Part shown: positions 25,154 to 33,585 of the stretch, one piece after another
Layout of the letters: each line of letters begins with the position of its first letter
Numbering within the stretch: the first letter of the stretch is position 1
DNA from: Candidatus Gastranaerophilales bacterium
GTDB lineage: Bacteria > Cyanobacteriota > Vampirovibrionia > Gastranaerophilales > UBA9971
Direction of reading: 5' to 3'
NCBI GenBank assembly: GCA_028278305.1
Contig: JANQEP010000128.1
Location: forward strand, 1-40,053
DNA length: 40,053 bases
Notes under the pieces: generated by a model
Databases searched by the model: none
Seen by the model: only the letters and a program-made list of their open reading frames with translations
Told to the model about the DNA's origin: nothing
Made by a program: the position numbers and the translations under genes

Positions 25154-25318
25154 ACAGCTTCCACCGGCTGGTGTCAAAACGAAGAAAGCTCTTCGTCTTT
25201 AATGTTTTTCACTTTTGCAGGGTCGTATTCTCAAAAGTCCAAATTTTTTAAATTTAAGACTTTTAAGACCACTTAACTTTGGAATTTGTATTTTTAACCG
25301 GGCAGGCTCTAAAAAATT

Positions 25319-25798
25319 TTAAATATCAGGATTTTGTAGAGTTCCTGCTTTTATTCTTCTGCTTTCAGAAGTGTTTTTTTTTAGAAAATCTCTTATATTG
25401 GAAATTATTAAAGACCACTCTTCAGAGGATTTATAGTTTTTATCAACACCTATTTCCCTCATAAACTCCTGAAAGTCTTTTATCTGTTCTATAATTTCGG
25501 AAGGATAACGATCATTTTTCTTTATCGAATAATTTTTTATCTCGTCAATACAGACAACTTTATAATTTATACAACCTCTTGCCACTCTTTGAAGATGTTC
25601 TATATTAACTTCAAAGCCTTTTGCAAGTTTTTCAAATGTAGCGAGAGTCGGACTTATTCTTTTGTTTGTACTCGGGTTAATACCCTTGATAAGCTGGTTT
25701 AAATAAGAATGGCTTATTCCGCACTTAGCGGAAATTTCTCTTTCTGACATTTTAAGTTCTTTTAATCTCTTCTTTAAGTACTTTCCTAAATAATTCAT
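25319..25798 (-). CDS. XRE-family helix-turn-helix regulator
   Basis: A 159-residue DNA-binding protein. Residues about 5-65 (KYLKKRLKELKMSEREISAK, GISHSYLNQLIKG, TFEKLAKGFEV) form a Cro/CI-type helix-turn-helix with a clear recognition helix. The C-terminal 90 residues (QIKDFQEFMREIGVDKNYK) are helical and unrecognised. Two starts are possible: a TTG at 25807, only one or two bases from the AAAAGG, or the ATG at 25798 with AAAAGG ten bases upstream. I prefer the ATG. The targets are unknown. A 203-bp AT-rich gap lies upstream. Confidence 0.85.
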   Translation of the reverse strand: MNYLGKYLKKRLKELKMSEREISAKCGISHSYLNQLIKGINPSTNKRISPTLATFEKLAKGFEVNIEHLQRVARGCINYKVVCIDEIKNYSIKKNDRYPSEIIEQIKDFQEFMREIGVDKNYKSSEEWSLIISNIRDFLKKNTSESRRIKAGTLQNPDI

Positions 25799-26010
25799 TT
25801 CACTCAAACCTTTTAAAATATCCCAAAATATCTCAGAAGTTATTTTTCAAGACTTCACTACTGTCATCATCTAATAAAAACATTAAAATTGTTTTTTAAT
25901 ATTTTATAAATGTATAACTCTTAAAAAATTAAGTCAATAATTTTTACTTAAAGTGTAAATTTATATGTATTTTTATACTAAAAATTTATTAAATCTGTAT
26001 TAACTTAAAC

Positions 26011-26565
26011 TTATTTTTCAGCCAAAATTTTCATCTTTTCGATAAATTCTTTTATAAGACTTTTTTCTTCTGAGTTATCGCAAAGTTCTATATATTTTAA
26101 AAAAACGTTTATAGAATCCCTATAATTGCCTAGTTTAGCATAAATCAATCCCAGGTTAAGATAAACAGGAGTGCATTTAAAATCTGAATTAATTGCATAT
26201 TTATAATTTTCCAGGGCTTTTTCGTATTTTCCCTGCTCTTCATAGGCTTTTGCAATATTATAGTAGTAAACCCCTGTAGTTTCTTTGTTCTCTTTAAGCA
26301 GCTGAGCAGCTCTTAACCTTATAGTTTTAGCTATTTCTTCCTTTTCACCGAGAAGTTTTATGTCACTAAGCGTTGTCATTCTCTGAGTCTCTGTTTTATA
26401 AGACAAATTATAATATTCATTAATATTTAAGATATCAGATGATTCAAAATTTTTTAAAAGGACTTTACTTCTATATTCTCTGGCATTAACATCACTTTTA
26501 TTACAAAAAAGAAATAAACCCAGGGATAAAATAACAAATAAAACGCTATAGCCAGCATTTTTCAT
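26011..26565 (-). CDS. Small secreted or anchored TPR protein
   Basis: A 184-residue protein with an N-terminal hydrophobic segment (YSVLFVILSLGLFLF). Cys21 follows directly but the context LFLFC does not fit a classical lipobox, so lipidation is doubtful. The C-terminal half holds about two TPR units (YYYNIAKAYEEQGKYEKALE, VYLNLGLIYAKLGNYRDSIN). AAGGAA precedes the ATG. It is smaller than, but similar in layout to, the TPR protein at 21622-22650. The partner is unknown. Confidence 0.8.
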   Translation of the reverse strand: MKNAGYSVLFVILSLGLFLFCNKSDVNAREYRSKVLLKNFESSDILNINEYYNLSYKTETQRMTTLSDIKLLGEKEEIAKTIRLRAAQLLKENKETTGVYYYNIAKAYEEQGKYEKALENYKYAINSDFKCTPVYLNLGLIYAKLGNYRDSINVFLKYIELCDNSEEKSLIKEFIEKMKILAEK

Positions 26566-26826
26566 AATAATTCCTTTTTTTTAAGGCTCTATTTAAAAAA
26601 AATAATAAATAATTAAGTTTATTTTTATTAGCCTGTTTACCTATTAACAGGGATTAAAATGAATAAAAAAATAAGCTGCTTATGATAAACTTAAATTAAA
26701 GGGTAAAGAATGAAAACTTATACATTTTAAAATTTTTCAAAAAACCGGATTTTACCGGATGTCAAAATGATTAAATAATCAAAACCGCTAAAATCAGCCG
26801 CAATTACTTCAAAGGTAAATAAAATA

Positions 26827-27276
26827 ATGGACTTTAAGGAAGCTATAGACTTAATATGGAAAAACAGAAAATATAAAACGACTTCCGAAAAAGAAGCTGT
26901 AAGCCATCTTAATGAGGAAGTGGCAGAGAGTTTAAATGCTCTTTTAAGGGGTGATAAAGAAACAGCACAGGCTGAGCTGGAAGATGCTCTATCCTGCATG
27001 CTTATAGCTTTTAAGACACTGGGTATTAATCCGCAGGAAGCTATTTTTCGGCAGGTGGAAAAGATGAAAGAACATCCTAACAGAATAATGCACCTTTATT
27101 CCGACCGGGTTGAAATAAAAGTTAACAATGAAGTAAAAGGCGGCTGGTCAATCTGGAGTGTTGATGACCTTAAGGAAGCTGAAAAAATGGCAAGGGAATT
27201 CAATTGTGAAATTATAAAAGAAGACCGCAGCCATCAGCTTATGCTGGAAATTCCCGAAAATGCACCGGAAAATTAG
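26827..27276 (+). CDS. MazG-like nucleotide pyrophosphohydrolase domain protein
   Basis: A 149-residue protein. The first ~85 residues are all-helical and carry an acidic pattern of MazG/dUTPase-like NTP pyrophosphohydrolases: EEVAESLNALL on one helix and ELEDALSCMLIAF on the next, i.e. ExxxE...ExxD. Members hydrolyse (d)NTPs to monophosphates for nucleotide housecleaning. The C-terminal 65 residues (VKGGWSIWSVDDLKEAEKMA ...) form a separate small alpha/beta unit I do not recognise. The gene overlaps the pseudouridine synthase gene by 17 bases, so the two are co-transcribed. Confidence 0.7.
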   Translation: MDFKEAIDLIWKNRKYKTTSEKEAVSHLNEEVAESLNALLRGDKETAQAELEDALSCMLIAFKTLGINPQEAIFRQVEKMKEHPNRIMHLYSDRVEIKVNNEVKGGWSIWSVDDLKEAEKMAREFNCEIIKEDRSHQLMLEIPENAPEN

Positions 27277-28003
27277 GTTAAACAAGTACATAGCCTCATG
27301 CGGCGTTTGTTCGAGAAGAGATGCGGATGAACTTATTAAATCCGGTGTTGTTAAAGTAAACAATAAAGTAATTGATACTTTAAGTATATCTGTTTCCGAA
27401 AAAGACGCGGTAAAGGTTAAAGATAAAATTATAAAGCCTGAAAAAAAGGATTACATTATATTTAACAAGCCTGCGGGTTATATAACTTCCGCAGAGGATG
27501 AGAAAGGCAGAAAAATAATTTATGATATCCTGCCGGAAAAATTAAGAAATTTAAAACCCGCAGGCAGACTTGATAAAGATTCCACCGGGCTTTTAATCTT
27601 AACGAATGACGGTGAGCTTATACAAAAACTTACTCATCCTAAAAAAATGGTACCAAAAGTTTATTATGTCAAAGTAGAGGGTAAGGTTAAAGAACAGGAT
27701 TTAATAAATTTCAGAAAAGGAATTGAGCTGGAAAAAGGAAAAATTGCATATGCTGATGCAATTATACTCGACTGCTCAAAGTCGGTAACCACTCTTGAGA
27801 TGACACTTTTCCAGGGATACAACCGCCAGATAAGAAGAATGCTCCAAAAGACCGGGCATAAGGTCATATCCCTGAAAAGAACGGCGCATGCCTGTATTGA
27901 GCTGGGCGGGCTGGAAAAAGGAAAATTTAAGTATATGAATAAAAAAGAAATTCAAAATCTTAATAACTACCTGAATAAAATAGTAAAAGACCAGCCAGAA
28001 TAG
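27260..28003 (+). CDS. rluB: RluB/RsuA-family rRNA pseudouridine synthase
   Basis: Isomerises a specific uridine of rRNA to pseudouridine. The N-terminal S4 RNA-binding domain (IRLNKYIASCGVCSRRDADE) is followed by the RsuA/RluB/E/F catalytic core. Catalytic Asp105 lies in the motif AGRLDKDSTGLLILTNDG, and the QGYNRQIRRML segment follows later. RluB (23S rRNA) is the most likely member by length (247), but RsuA-like specificity cannot be excluded. Its start lies inside the end of the MazG-like gene. Confidence 0.92.
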   Translation: MHRKIRLNKYIASCGVCSRRDADELIKSGVVKVNNKVIDTLSISVSEKDAVKVKDKIIKPEKKDYIIFNKPAGYITSAEDEKGRKIIYDILPEKLRNLKPAGRLDKDSTGLLILTNDGELIQKLTHPKKMVPKVYYVKVEGKVKEQDLINFRKGIELEKGKIAYADAIILDCSKSVTTLEMTLFQGYNRQIRRMLQKTGHKVISLKRTAHACIELGGLEKGKFKYMNKKEIQNLNNYLNKIVKDQPE

Positions 28004-28094
28004 CTGATACAGGCTCTTTTCTATAATGAATCCTTTTATCTGATTTATTTAATTTAGACATACTCTATTCACAAAAAATTTTTTTTCATGGTAA

Positions 28095-28100
28095 TATAAT
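28095..28100 (+). promoter_or_regulatory. -10 element upstream of rpsF
   Basis: TATAAT about 54 bp before the rpsF start. No matching -35 is obvious. Confidence 0.4.
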
Positions 28101-28153
28101 TTTTTATTACAACCGAGGAAAAATCGACTAAACAAACGGAGGTATTAATAATC

Positions 28154-28486
28154 TTGCGTACATATGAACTGTTTTGCCTGCTAAAAGCCGGTTTTGATAT
28201 TGAAAACGTAGATCAGTCCATCAAAAATATAGAGACCACCATCAAAAACCTGGGCGGAAACGTGTCTGACTGCAATAAAGTGGGACGTAAAAAATTAGCT
28301 TATGACATTGCAGGCAGTAAAGATTCTTTTTGTGCTATATTTAAAGTTGATATTGCACCCGATAAGCTAAATGAGCTGAAAAGACTTTTAAAACTGAATG
28401 AAAGTGTATTAAGAGACTTTATTACACACTTCAAGCCGGCAACCAAAACAGCTTCAGAGCCGGATTCAGTTCCTCAACAGGCATAA
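28154..28486 (+). CDS. rpsF: 30S ribosomal protein S6
   Basis: A 110-residue S6 that pairs with S18 on the platform of the small subunit. It opens RTYELFCLLKAGFD and has GRKKLAYDIAGSKDSF and the helix LNELKRLLKLNESVLRDFI, all family marks. Start is TTG at 28154, with CGGAGG (28137-28142) eleven bases upstream and no better ATG nearby. The C-terminus has a short variable tail. The order rpsF-ssb-rpsR is the classical operon. Confidence 0.95.
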   Translation: MRTYELFCLLKAGFDIENVDQSIKNIETTIKNLGGNVSDCNKVGRKKLAYDIAGSKDSFCAIFKVDIAPDKLNELKRLLKLNESVLRDFITHFKPATKTASEPDSVPQQA

Positions 28487-28508
28487 GTTAAAAAATACAG
28501 GTTAAATT

Positions 28509-28913
28509 ATGAGCAGTGTAAGTAAAATTGTAATAACAGGTCAGGTTTTAAGGAATCCGGAGAAGAGATTCACGGAAAATAATCTTGCTATAGCCAGCTT
28601 TACCGTAAATTTTGGCAGCGAAGGTGAAGAAAAACCTATCAGAGTATTTTCAATCGGAAAAAATGCGGAAAGAATAGCAGAAATACTAAAAAAAGGACAA
28701 ATGGTTGTTATTGAGGGCAGGCTACAGACTAATTCAGTCAAGACAGAATCAGGAACGGACAAAAAGTTCTTTGAAATAAATGCCCAGAACGTAGAGCTTA
28801 TATCGCAGCAGCAGGAGGGCTCAGCAAGCTCGTCCCCGCAGGAAGAAGAATTCAGCCTGCCCGATGAAATAAGCCCTGATGACTTAATTGGCGAAGATGA
28901 AATACCGTTTTAA
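28509..28913 (+). CDS. ssb: Single-stranded DNA-binding protein
   Basis: Coats single-stranded DNA and recruits replication and repair proteins. The OB fold (1-103) includes KIVITGQVLRNPEKRF and IEGRLQTNSVKT. A linker rich in Ser/Gln/Glu leads to the acidic tip EDEIPF, the protein-docking tail. At 134 residues it is short because the linker is short. It lies between rpsF and rpsR as usual. Confidence 0.95.
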   Translation: MSSVSKIVITGQVLRNPEKRFTENNLAIASFTVNFGSEGEEKPIRVFSIGKNAERIAEILKKGQMVVIEGRLQTNSVKTESGTDKKFFEINAQNVELISQQQEGSASSSPQEEEFSLPDEISPDDLIGEDEIPF

Positions 28914-28928
28914 AAAGGAATAGTAAGA

Positions 28929-29150
28929 ATGAAGGAAAGAAAGAAATTCAAACTCTGTAATTTTTGCGCAGATAAAGTAAATGATATAGATTTTAAAGAT
29001 ACTATAAAGCTAAAAAGATATCTTACAGAAAGAGGTAAGATAATTCCGAGAAGGATTACCGGAAACTGTGCATTCCATCAGAGAAAGGTGTCAACAGCAG
29101 TTAAGAAAGCTAGGGAAAACGCTTTGATCCCATATATCTTCGAAGGTTAA
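28929..29150 (+). CDS. rpsR: 30S ribosomal protein S18
   Basis: A 73-residue S18 with the motifs [15 protein letters not shown] and [12 protein letters not shown], and the basic C-terminal helix. Cys9, Cys12 and Cys50 suggest a C+ (zinc-type) version, though a fourth ligand is His53 at best. It is 15 bp after ssb. Many bacteria have rplI next. Here a TPR gene follows. Confidence 0.96.
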   Translation: MKERKKFKLCNFCADKVNDIDFKDTIKLKRYLTERGKIIPRRITGNCAFHQRKVSTAVKKARENALIPYIFEG

Positions 29151-29190
29151 AAACCTTTCTAAAGACTCTCATAACTACTTTTTTATAAAT

Positions 29191-30255
29191 ATGGAAGATT
29201 TTTTAAGTAATAACGATTATTTTAAGAAGAAGATTCAGGAATGCATGGAAAGACCTGGATCATCTTTTATATTAGAGGAAAAAATAAATACGCTTTTGCG
29301 CAATTATGAAGAATCGCTCAAAACTTACCAGGAAATTCTGAAATCAGACCCGAACAATGTTGAAGCTGTATTAAACGTGGGAACTATTTTATTTTTAAAA
29401 GGTGAAGAAGAAAAAGCCGAGGAATTTTTTAAAAAAGCAAAAAACCTGGATCCCGGCAATTATCTTGTATACCTGAATATTGCTAATTTATATTTTGAAA
29501 AAGGCAAATATGAAAAGACAATTTTATATTTAAAAAAAGCCCGAGACCTCTCTTATGACAATCCTGAAATTTATGCGGCGCTGGCAGCGGCTTTTTATGA
29601 AATCGGAAAAACGGAAGAAGCGCTGAATTGCTATAATAAAGCAATAAAACTTAATCCTGAAAAGCAGGAATACCTTACTAACATTGCTAATATTTATCTG
29701 GAAATGGATGAGCATGAAAAAGCCGTGGTTTTCTATGAAAAAGCCATAGAGCTTGACCCAAAAGACTATAAAGCTATAGTATGCATGGGTAATGCATATT
29801 CAGACCTCTTCAGGTATGATAAAGCCTTTGAGTGCTATGAAAAAGCCCTTTCAATCTCTCCGGATTACTACAAGGCATATTTATGTTACGGAATTTCAAA
29901 ATCTTACTGCGGTCAGACTGACGAAGCAATAGAACTCTACCAAAAAGCCATATCGTTAAATTCGGGTGATGAAAAAGCTTTTATTATACTGGCTAATACG
30001 TTCGTTGAAAAAAATTTTTACGATGAAGCTATAGAATATTATAATAAAGCTATAAAGATTAATAGTAAAAATACCCTGGCATATATAGCACTTGGAAATA
30101 CTCTTGCTATAAAAGGAAATCTTAAAGATGCCATAGACCATTACAGGACCGCATACCAGCTTGAACCGGACAATAAGAAAATTGGTCTTGTGTATGAAGA
30201 AGCAATAGAAGAATATGCATCAAGTACAATTAAAAAAATAACAGAGGAGGATTAA
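29191..30255 (+). CDS. TPR-repeat protein
   Basis: A 354-residue protein made almost entirely of about eight tetratricopeptide repeats (e.g. YLTNIANIYLEMDEHEKAVV, AYLCYGISKSYCGQTDEAIE). It has no signal peptide or membrane helix, so it is cytoplasmic and acts as a docking scaffold. No clear Shine-Dalgarno site precedes the ATG. It lies 40 bp after rpsR and 2 bp before the membrane-protein gene, so it is probably in the same transcript. Partner unknown. Confidence 0.88.
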   Translation: MEDFLSNNDYFKKKIQECMERPGSSFILEEKINTLLRNYEESLKTYQEILKSDPNNVEAVLNVGTILFLKGEEEKAEEFFKKAKNLDPGNYLVYLNIANLYFEKGKYEKTILYLKKARDLSYDNPEIYAALAAAFYEIGKTEEALNCYNKAIKLNPEKQEYLTNIANIYLEMDEHEKAVVFYEKAIELDPKDYKAIVCMGNAYSDLFRYDKAFECYEKALSISPDYYKAYLCYGISKSYCGQTDEAIELYQKAISLNSGDEKAFIILANTFVEKNFYDEAIEYYNKAIKINSKNTLAYIALGNTLAIKGNLKDAIDHYRTAYQLEPDNKKIGLVYEEAIEEYASSTIKKITEED

Positions 30256-30257
30256 TA

Positions 30258-30686
30258 ATGAGAGGGCATAGAAGCTTTACAACTTCCGGGTCTTATGCAG
30301 GTCCGGAAGACAGGATTGTCAGCGGACTGTCATGCCTTACATACGGATTAGTAGGGTTTATATGGATTATTGTTTCCCACATCAGGGGAAAATCGCTTTC
30401 TTCCTTTGCCAGGTTCCACATTTTCCAGTCAATATTTGTTTTTATAGGAATTTACATTATCAGTTTGATATTAAATCTTTTTATTGGTTTTGTTCAGATA
30501 ATGCCTTTTATAGGACCTTTTGTAGCGAACCTGGTTTATTATATAAACGGTTATCCTTTAATATTCGGTCTTTCTGCGGCTACGTTTTTCTTACAGGCTC
30601 TTGCAATTTATATGGCAGTTTTTGCATTCTGGGGAAGATATGCGGAAATCCCGGGAATTTCTGACCAGATCAGAAGAATGATCTGA
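30258..30686 (+). CDS. Tic20-like / DUF4870-type small membrane protein
   Basis: A 142-residue protein with four predicted membrane helices (about 28-44, 57-80, 84-100, 113-135). The first two are linked by a short segment holding SSFARFHIFQSIFVFIG, resembling the conserved 'iRFNtmQai' stretch of cyanobacterial Tic20/Ycf60 proteins. The N-terminus (EDRIVSGLSCLTYG) also matches. In plastids Tic20 is part of protein import. The function in bacteria is unknown. AGAGGAGG precedes the ATG. It is paired with the TPR gene, 2 bp upstream, and a TPR adaptor plus membrane protein is a plausible complex. Confidence 0.65.
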   Translation: MRGHRSFTTSGSYAGPEDRIVSGLSCLTYGLVGFIWIIVSHIRGKSLSSFARFHIFQSIFVFIGIYIISLILNLFIGFVQIMPFIGPFVANLVYYINGYPLIFGLSAATFFLQALAIYMAVFAFWGRYAEIPGISDQIRRMI

Positions 30687-30852
30687 AAAACAAGTGATTG
30701 CCGAGTGTTCTTAAAGAATAGCCGGGAAATACGGACAGGCTCTAAGTGCCCAAAACTGTTAAAAAAAAGGAAGTTATAGTGACCTGAGAAAATAAACAAG
30801 ATTTAATAAATGAAGGTGAAAAACAATAATAGCGGTATTTTAAGGGTTAGGT

Positions 30853-30902
30853 GTAGGGGCGCGAAGCAGTCGGCACTGTCCGCATTACGCACGAAGCCCT
30901 AC
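30853..30902. repeat. GC-rich element related to the 33-bp repeat at 35-116
   Basis: It contains GCGCGAAGCAGTCGGCACTG then TCCGCATTACGC, matching the left-end repeat at most positions. Its flanks GTAGGG and CCCTAC pair with each other. The 347-bp gap (30687-31033) also holds the hairpin CCCCTTCCTT-TG-AAGGAAGGGG (30916-30937). A 74-codon ORF here is repeat-derived and not called. Confidence 0.7.
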
Positions 30903-31033
30903 CCGCAACATTTTTCCCCTTCCTTTGAAGGAAGGGGGCAGGGGGATGGTAGTTTCAGACATTTTTTACTTTTTAATTTAACTAATTTCCTGATTACTTT
31001 TGAAGATCACTATATTTTCTCGGAGAATCATTA

Positions 31034-33394
31034 ATGAACAAAAACACACTAAAAGTACTTGAATGGCAAAAAATTACCGAAGACTTAGCAGGCTTTTGCA
31101 CGGGGGAAACAGGTAAAAAACGCTGCCTGGAAACCGAAATATATTCTGATATAAAAGTGATAAAGCGGGAATTAAAACTCACCTCCGAAGCTAAGTTTCT
31201 CTTAAACCGGGCTGTTTACCCGCCGGTTTCCGGCATAAGGAATACATATGAAGCTGTAAACCTGGCAAAAACCGGTCAGACCCTTAATAGTTCAGAATTA
31301 ATAGCTATCGGCAGGAATCTTCAGATTACAGGGAATATAAAATTATTTTTTCAAAAGTATAAGGAAGAAACCCCTCTTATTTACGAAATTTCCGGGGGCT
31401 TAACCGAGAATCCAAAGCTGAGAGAGGATATACTGGAAGTTTTTGATGAATCTGAAAACATGAAGGACTCAGCGAGTCCTGAGCTTAAAAGTCTTACACT
31501 CAGGCTGAAAAGCTATGTTGATAATCTGAAAGACAGAATGAGCAGGTTTATTAACTCGCCGGATGTTTCTGTATTCCTTCAGAGCCAGGTCTATACAATA
31601 AGAGATGACAGGTATGTAGTGCCGGTAAAAGTGGAAAATAAAGCGCATGTCCCGGGAATTGTGCATGACGTGTCTTCAAGCGGTGCAACGGTATTTATTG
31701 AGCCAAAGGGCATGGTTGAATTAAACAACAGGATCAAGGAAACAGAACTTTGTATTGATGCGGAAATTAAGCGAATACTATCCGAATTATCAGATAAGGT
31801 AAGGCAAAACGCTGATACACTTAATTTAAATCTTGATATACTTACGGAAATTGATTTTATTTGTGCAAAAGCCAGGTATAGTATATCGATAAACGCTACA
31901 GAGCCGTCAATAAGCTCAGAGAAAGTATTTTCTGTTAAAAATGCCCGGCACCCTATTTTGTTAAGGGTAGTTGAAAAAGTCGTGCCTAATAATATTGAAA
32001 TCAAAAAAGGCAGTCAAATCATGTTAATTACAGGTCCTAACACCGGGGGAAAGACGGTAATCCTGAAAACCGCGGGAATTTGTATATTAATGGCAAAGGC
32101 AGGACTGCATATTCCTGCTGATGATGCTGATATATATCCGTTTTCAAAGGTTTTTGCGGATATCGGGGATGAGCAGAGCCTGGTTCGGAGCTTATCAACT
32201 TTTTCCGGGCATATAAAAAATATAATTGAAATTCTTAAAAATACCGATGAAAACACGCTGGTTCTTCTTGATGAAATAGGTGCAGGAACTGACCCCCTGG
32301 AAGGAGCTGCCCTGGCAGAGGCGTTAATGGAAGATATCAGGAAAAAAAGATCATTTGCGCTGGTTACCACACATTTTAGCGAACTAAAAGCCCTTGCCTA
32401 CATTAAAGAAGGTTATTATAACGCAAGCGTTGAGTTTGATACACAAACCCTGTCACCTACTTATAAGCTGATAATGGGAATCCCGGGAAAAAGCAACGCG
32501 ATTTTTGTTGCGGAAAACCTGGGACTGGACCCGGATATAATCGGGCAGGCAAAGCATAATTACCTGAATAAAAAAGACCCGACAGCAAAAGTTCTCGAAG
32601 GGCTTCAGGATACACAGCAAAAGCTTTCCAGAGAGGCGCGGGAGGTTGAGGAGAAAAAACAATCAATCGAAAAACTGGAGCAAAATTACAACAGGGAACT
32701 TGAAAAATTAAAATCCGAAAAGAAAAAAATAATAAGCGCTTACGGGAAAAAATTTGATACGGTATATTTGCGGGCAAGGGAAGAGATTAACCATATACTT
32801 GATGACGCCGGAAAAAACAGGGATGAAAAAGCCGTAAAAAGTTCACTTTCCAGACTGGGTAAAACAATGTCCGAGGCAAGAAAACTTGGATATGAGGAAA
32901 CAGAAAAACTTAAACCGGAATATGAACCCGTAAACTGGGATAAAATAAAACCGGGAGACCCTATATTCATAAAAAGCCTTGATAAAGACGGAACTTTAAT
33001 GAGTTTTCCCGATAAGAACAATAATGTCCGGGTAGAAATCGGTGTTTTAAGTACAAAAGTTAAAAAACAGGATATTTTTAAGTCAAAAACCGATAAACTC
33101 CCGAAAAAACCACCTGCTCTAAAAGGCGGTCTTATACCGGATAGAAAAAATATAAGCAATACACTTGATTTGCGTGGTCAAACAGCAGAAGAAGCCCTTT
33201 TGAAAGTTGATTACTTCCTTGATGAAGCGAATCTTGCCGATTTAACGCCTGTTTATATAATCCACGGGCATGGCACAGGCAAGTTAAGAAAAGAAGTCAG
33301 GGATCACCTGAAAACTTCCGCTTATGTAAGAAAATTCCGCCCGGGCAAGGAAGGAGAGGGCGGGGACGGTATTACCGTGGTTGATTTAGCCTGA
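31034..33394 (+). CDS. mutS2: Endonuclease MutS2
   Basis: A MutS-family ATPase with a C-terminal Smr nuclease domain, involved in suppressing recombination and, in some bacteria, in rescuing collided ribosomes. The N-terminal clamp/core region is followed by Walker A ITGPNTGGKT (332-341), Walker B LVLLDEIGAGTDPLEGAALA and a helix-rich linker. The Smr domain at about 705-786 has LDLRGQTAEEALLKVDYF and YIIHGHGTGKLRKEVRDHL. The length, 786 residues, is typical. CGGAGA precedes the ATG. The gene is preceded by a repeat-filled gap. Confidence 0.96.
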   Translation: MNKNTLKVLEWQKITEDLAGFCTGETGKKRCLETEIYSDIKVIKRELKLTSEAKFLLNRAVYPPVSGIRNTYEAVNLAKTGQTLNSSELIAIGRNLQITGNIKLFFQKYKEETPLIYEISGGLTENPKLREDILEVFDESENMKDSASPELKSLTLRLKSYVDNLKDRMSRFINSPDVSVFLQSQVYTIRDDRYVVPVKVENKAHVPGIVHDVSSSGATVFIEPKGMVELNNRIKETELCIDAEIKRILSELSDKVRQNADTLNLNLDILTEIDFICAKARYSISINATEPSISSEKVFSVKNARHPILLRVVEKVVPNNIEIKKGSQIMLITGPNTGGKTVILKTAGICILMAKAGLHIPADDADIYPFSKVFADIGDEQSLVRSLSTFSGHIKNIIEILKNTDENTLVLLDEIGAGTDPLEGAALAEALMEDIRKKRSFALVTTHFSELKALAYIKEGYYNASVEFDTQTLSPTYKLIMGIPGKSNAIFVAENLGLDPDIIGQAKHNYLNKKDPTAKVLEGLQDTQQKLSREAREVEEKKQSIEKLEQNYNRELEKLKSEKKKIISAYGKKFDTVYLRAREEINHILDDAGKNRDEKAVKSSLSRLGKTMSEARKLGYEETEKLKPEYEPVNWDKIKPGDPIFIKSLDKDGTLMSFPDKNNNVRVEIGVLSTKVKKQDIFKSKTDKLPKKPPALKGGLIPDRKNISNTLDLRGQTAEEALLKVDYFLDEANLADLTPVYIIHGHGTGKLRKEVRDHLKTSAYVRKFRPGKEGEGGDGITVVDLA

Positions 33395-33402
33395 AGCTGA
33401 GC

Positions 33403-33585
33403 TTGAGATTCCATAGACCGCATCCCGCACCTGAAAAGCCTGCACCGTGCTTGATATGTGGTTTGTGCAAACGACAAACTGTAGGTGCGCATTGCTTAGA
33501 ACCTACTACTGAGGAGATAGAGCAGTTTTTGGAGTTTAAAAACTATGACACAGTTATCACACGGGACAATATAGTTATCCTGTAG
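33403..33585 (+). CDS. Small cysteine-containing hypothetical protein
   Basis: A 60-residue ORF directly after mutS2 (8 bp gap), with a TTG start by default. In-frame CTG codons at 33391 and 33397 are alternatives, and an in-frame stop at 33382 sets the limit. It contains CLICGLC (CxxCxxC, a possible metal-binding loop) and ends YDTVITRDNIVIL, which has the look of a real beta-rich C-terminus. No clear ribosome binding site is seen, so translational coupling to mutS2 is possible. Its end overlaps the convergent repeat-protein gene by 11 bases. I do not recognise the family. Confidence 0.45.
   Translation: MRFHRPHPAPEKPAPCLICGLCKRQTVGAHCLEPTTEEIEQFLEFKNYDTVITRDNIVIL

Noticed and set aside
24998-25318. 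CIRCE operator upstream of grpE
   Set aside because: I searched for TTAGCACTC and its complement spaced by nine bases and found none.
28101-28153. S6:S18 autoregulatory leader before rpsF
   Set aside because: A CCG and a CGG are present near the ribosome binding site, but only three base pairs could form and no convincing hairpin was seen.
30810-31034. 74-codon rightward ORF
   Set aside because: It is formed by the GC-rich repeat and adjacent hairpin and shows no domain. It ends at the mutS2 start.
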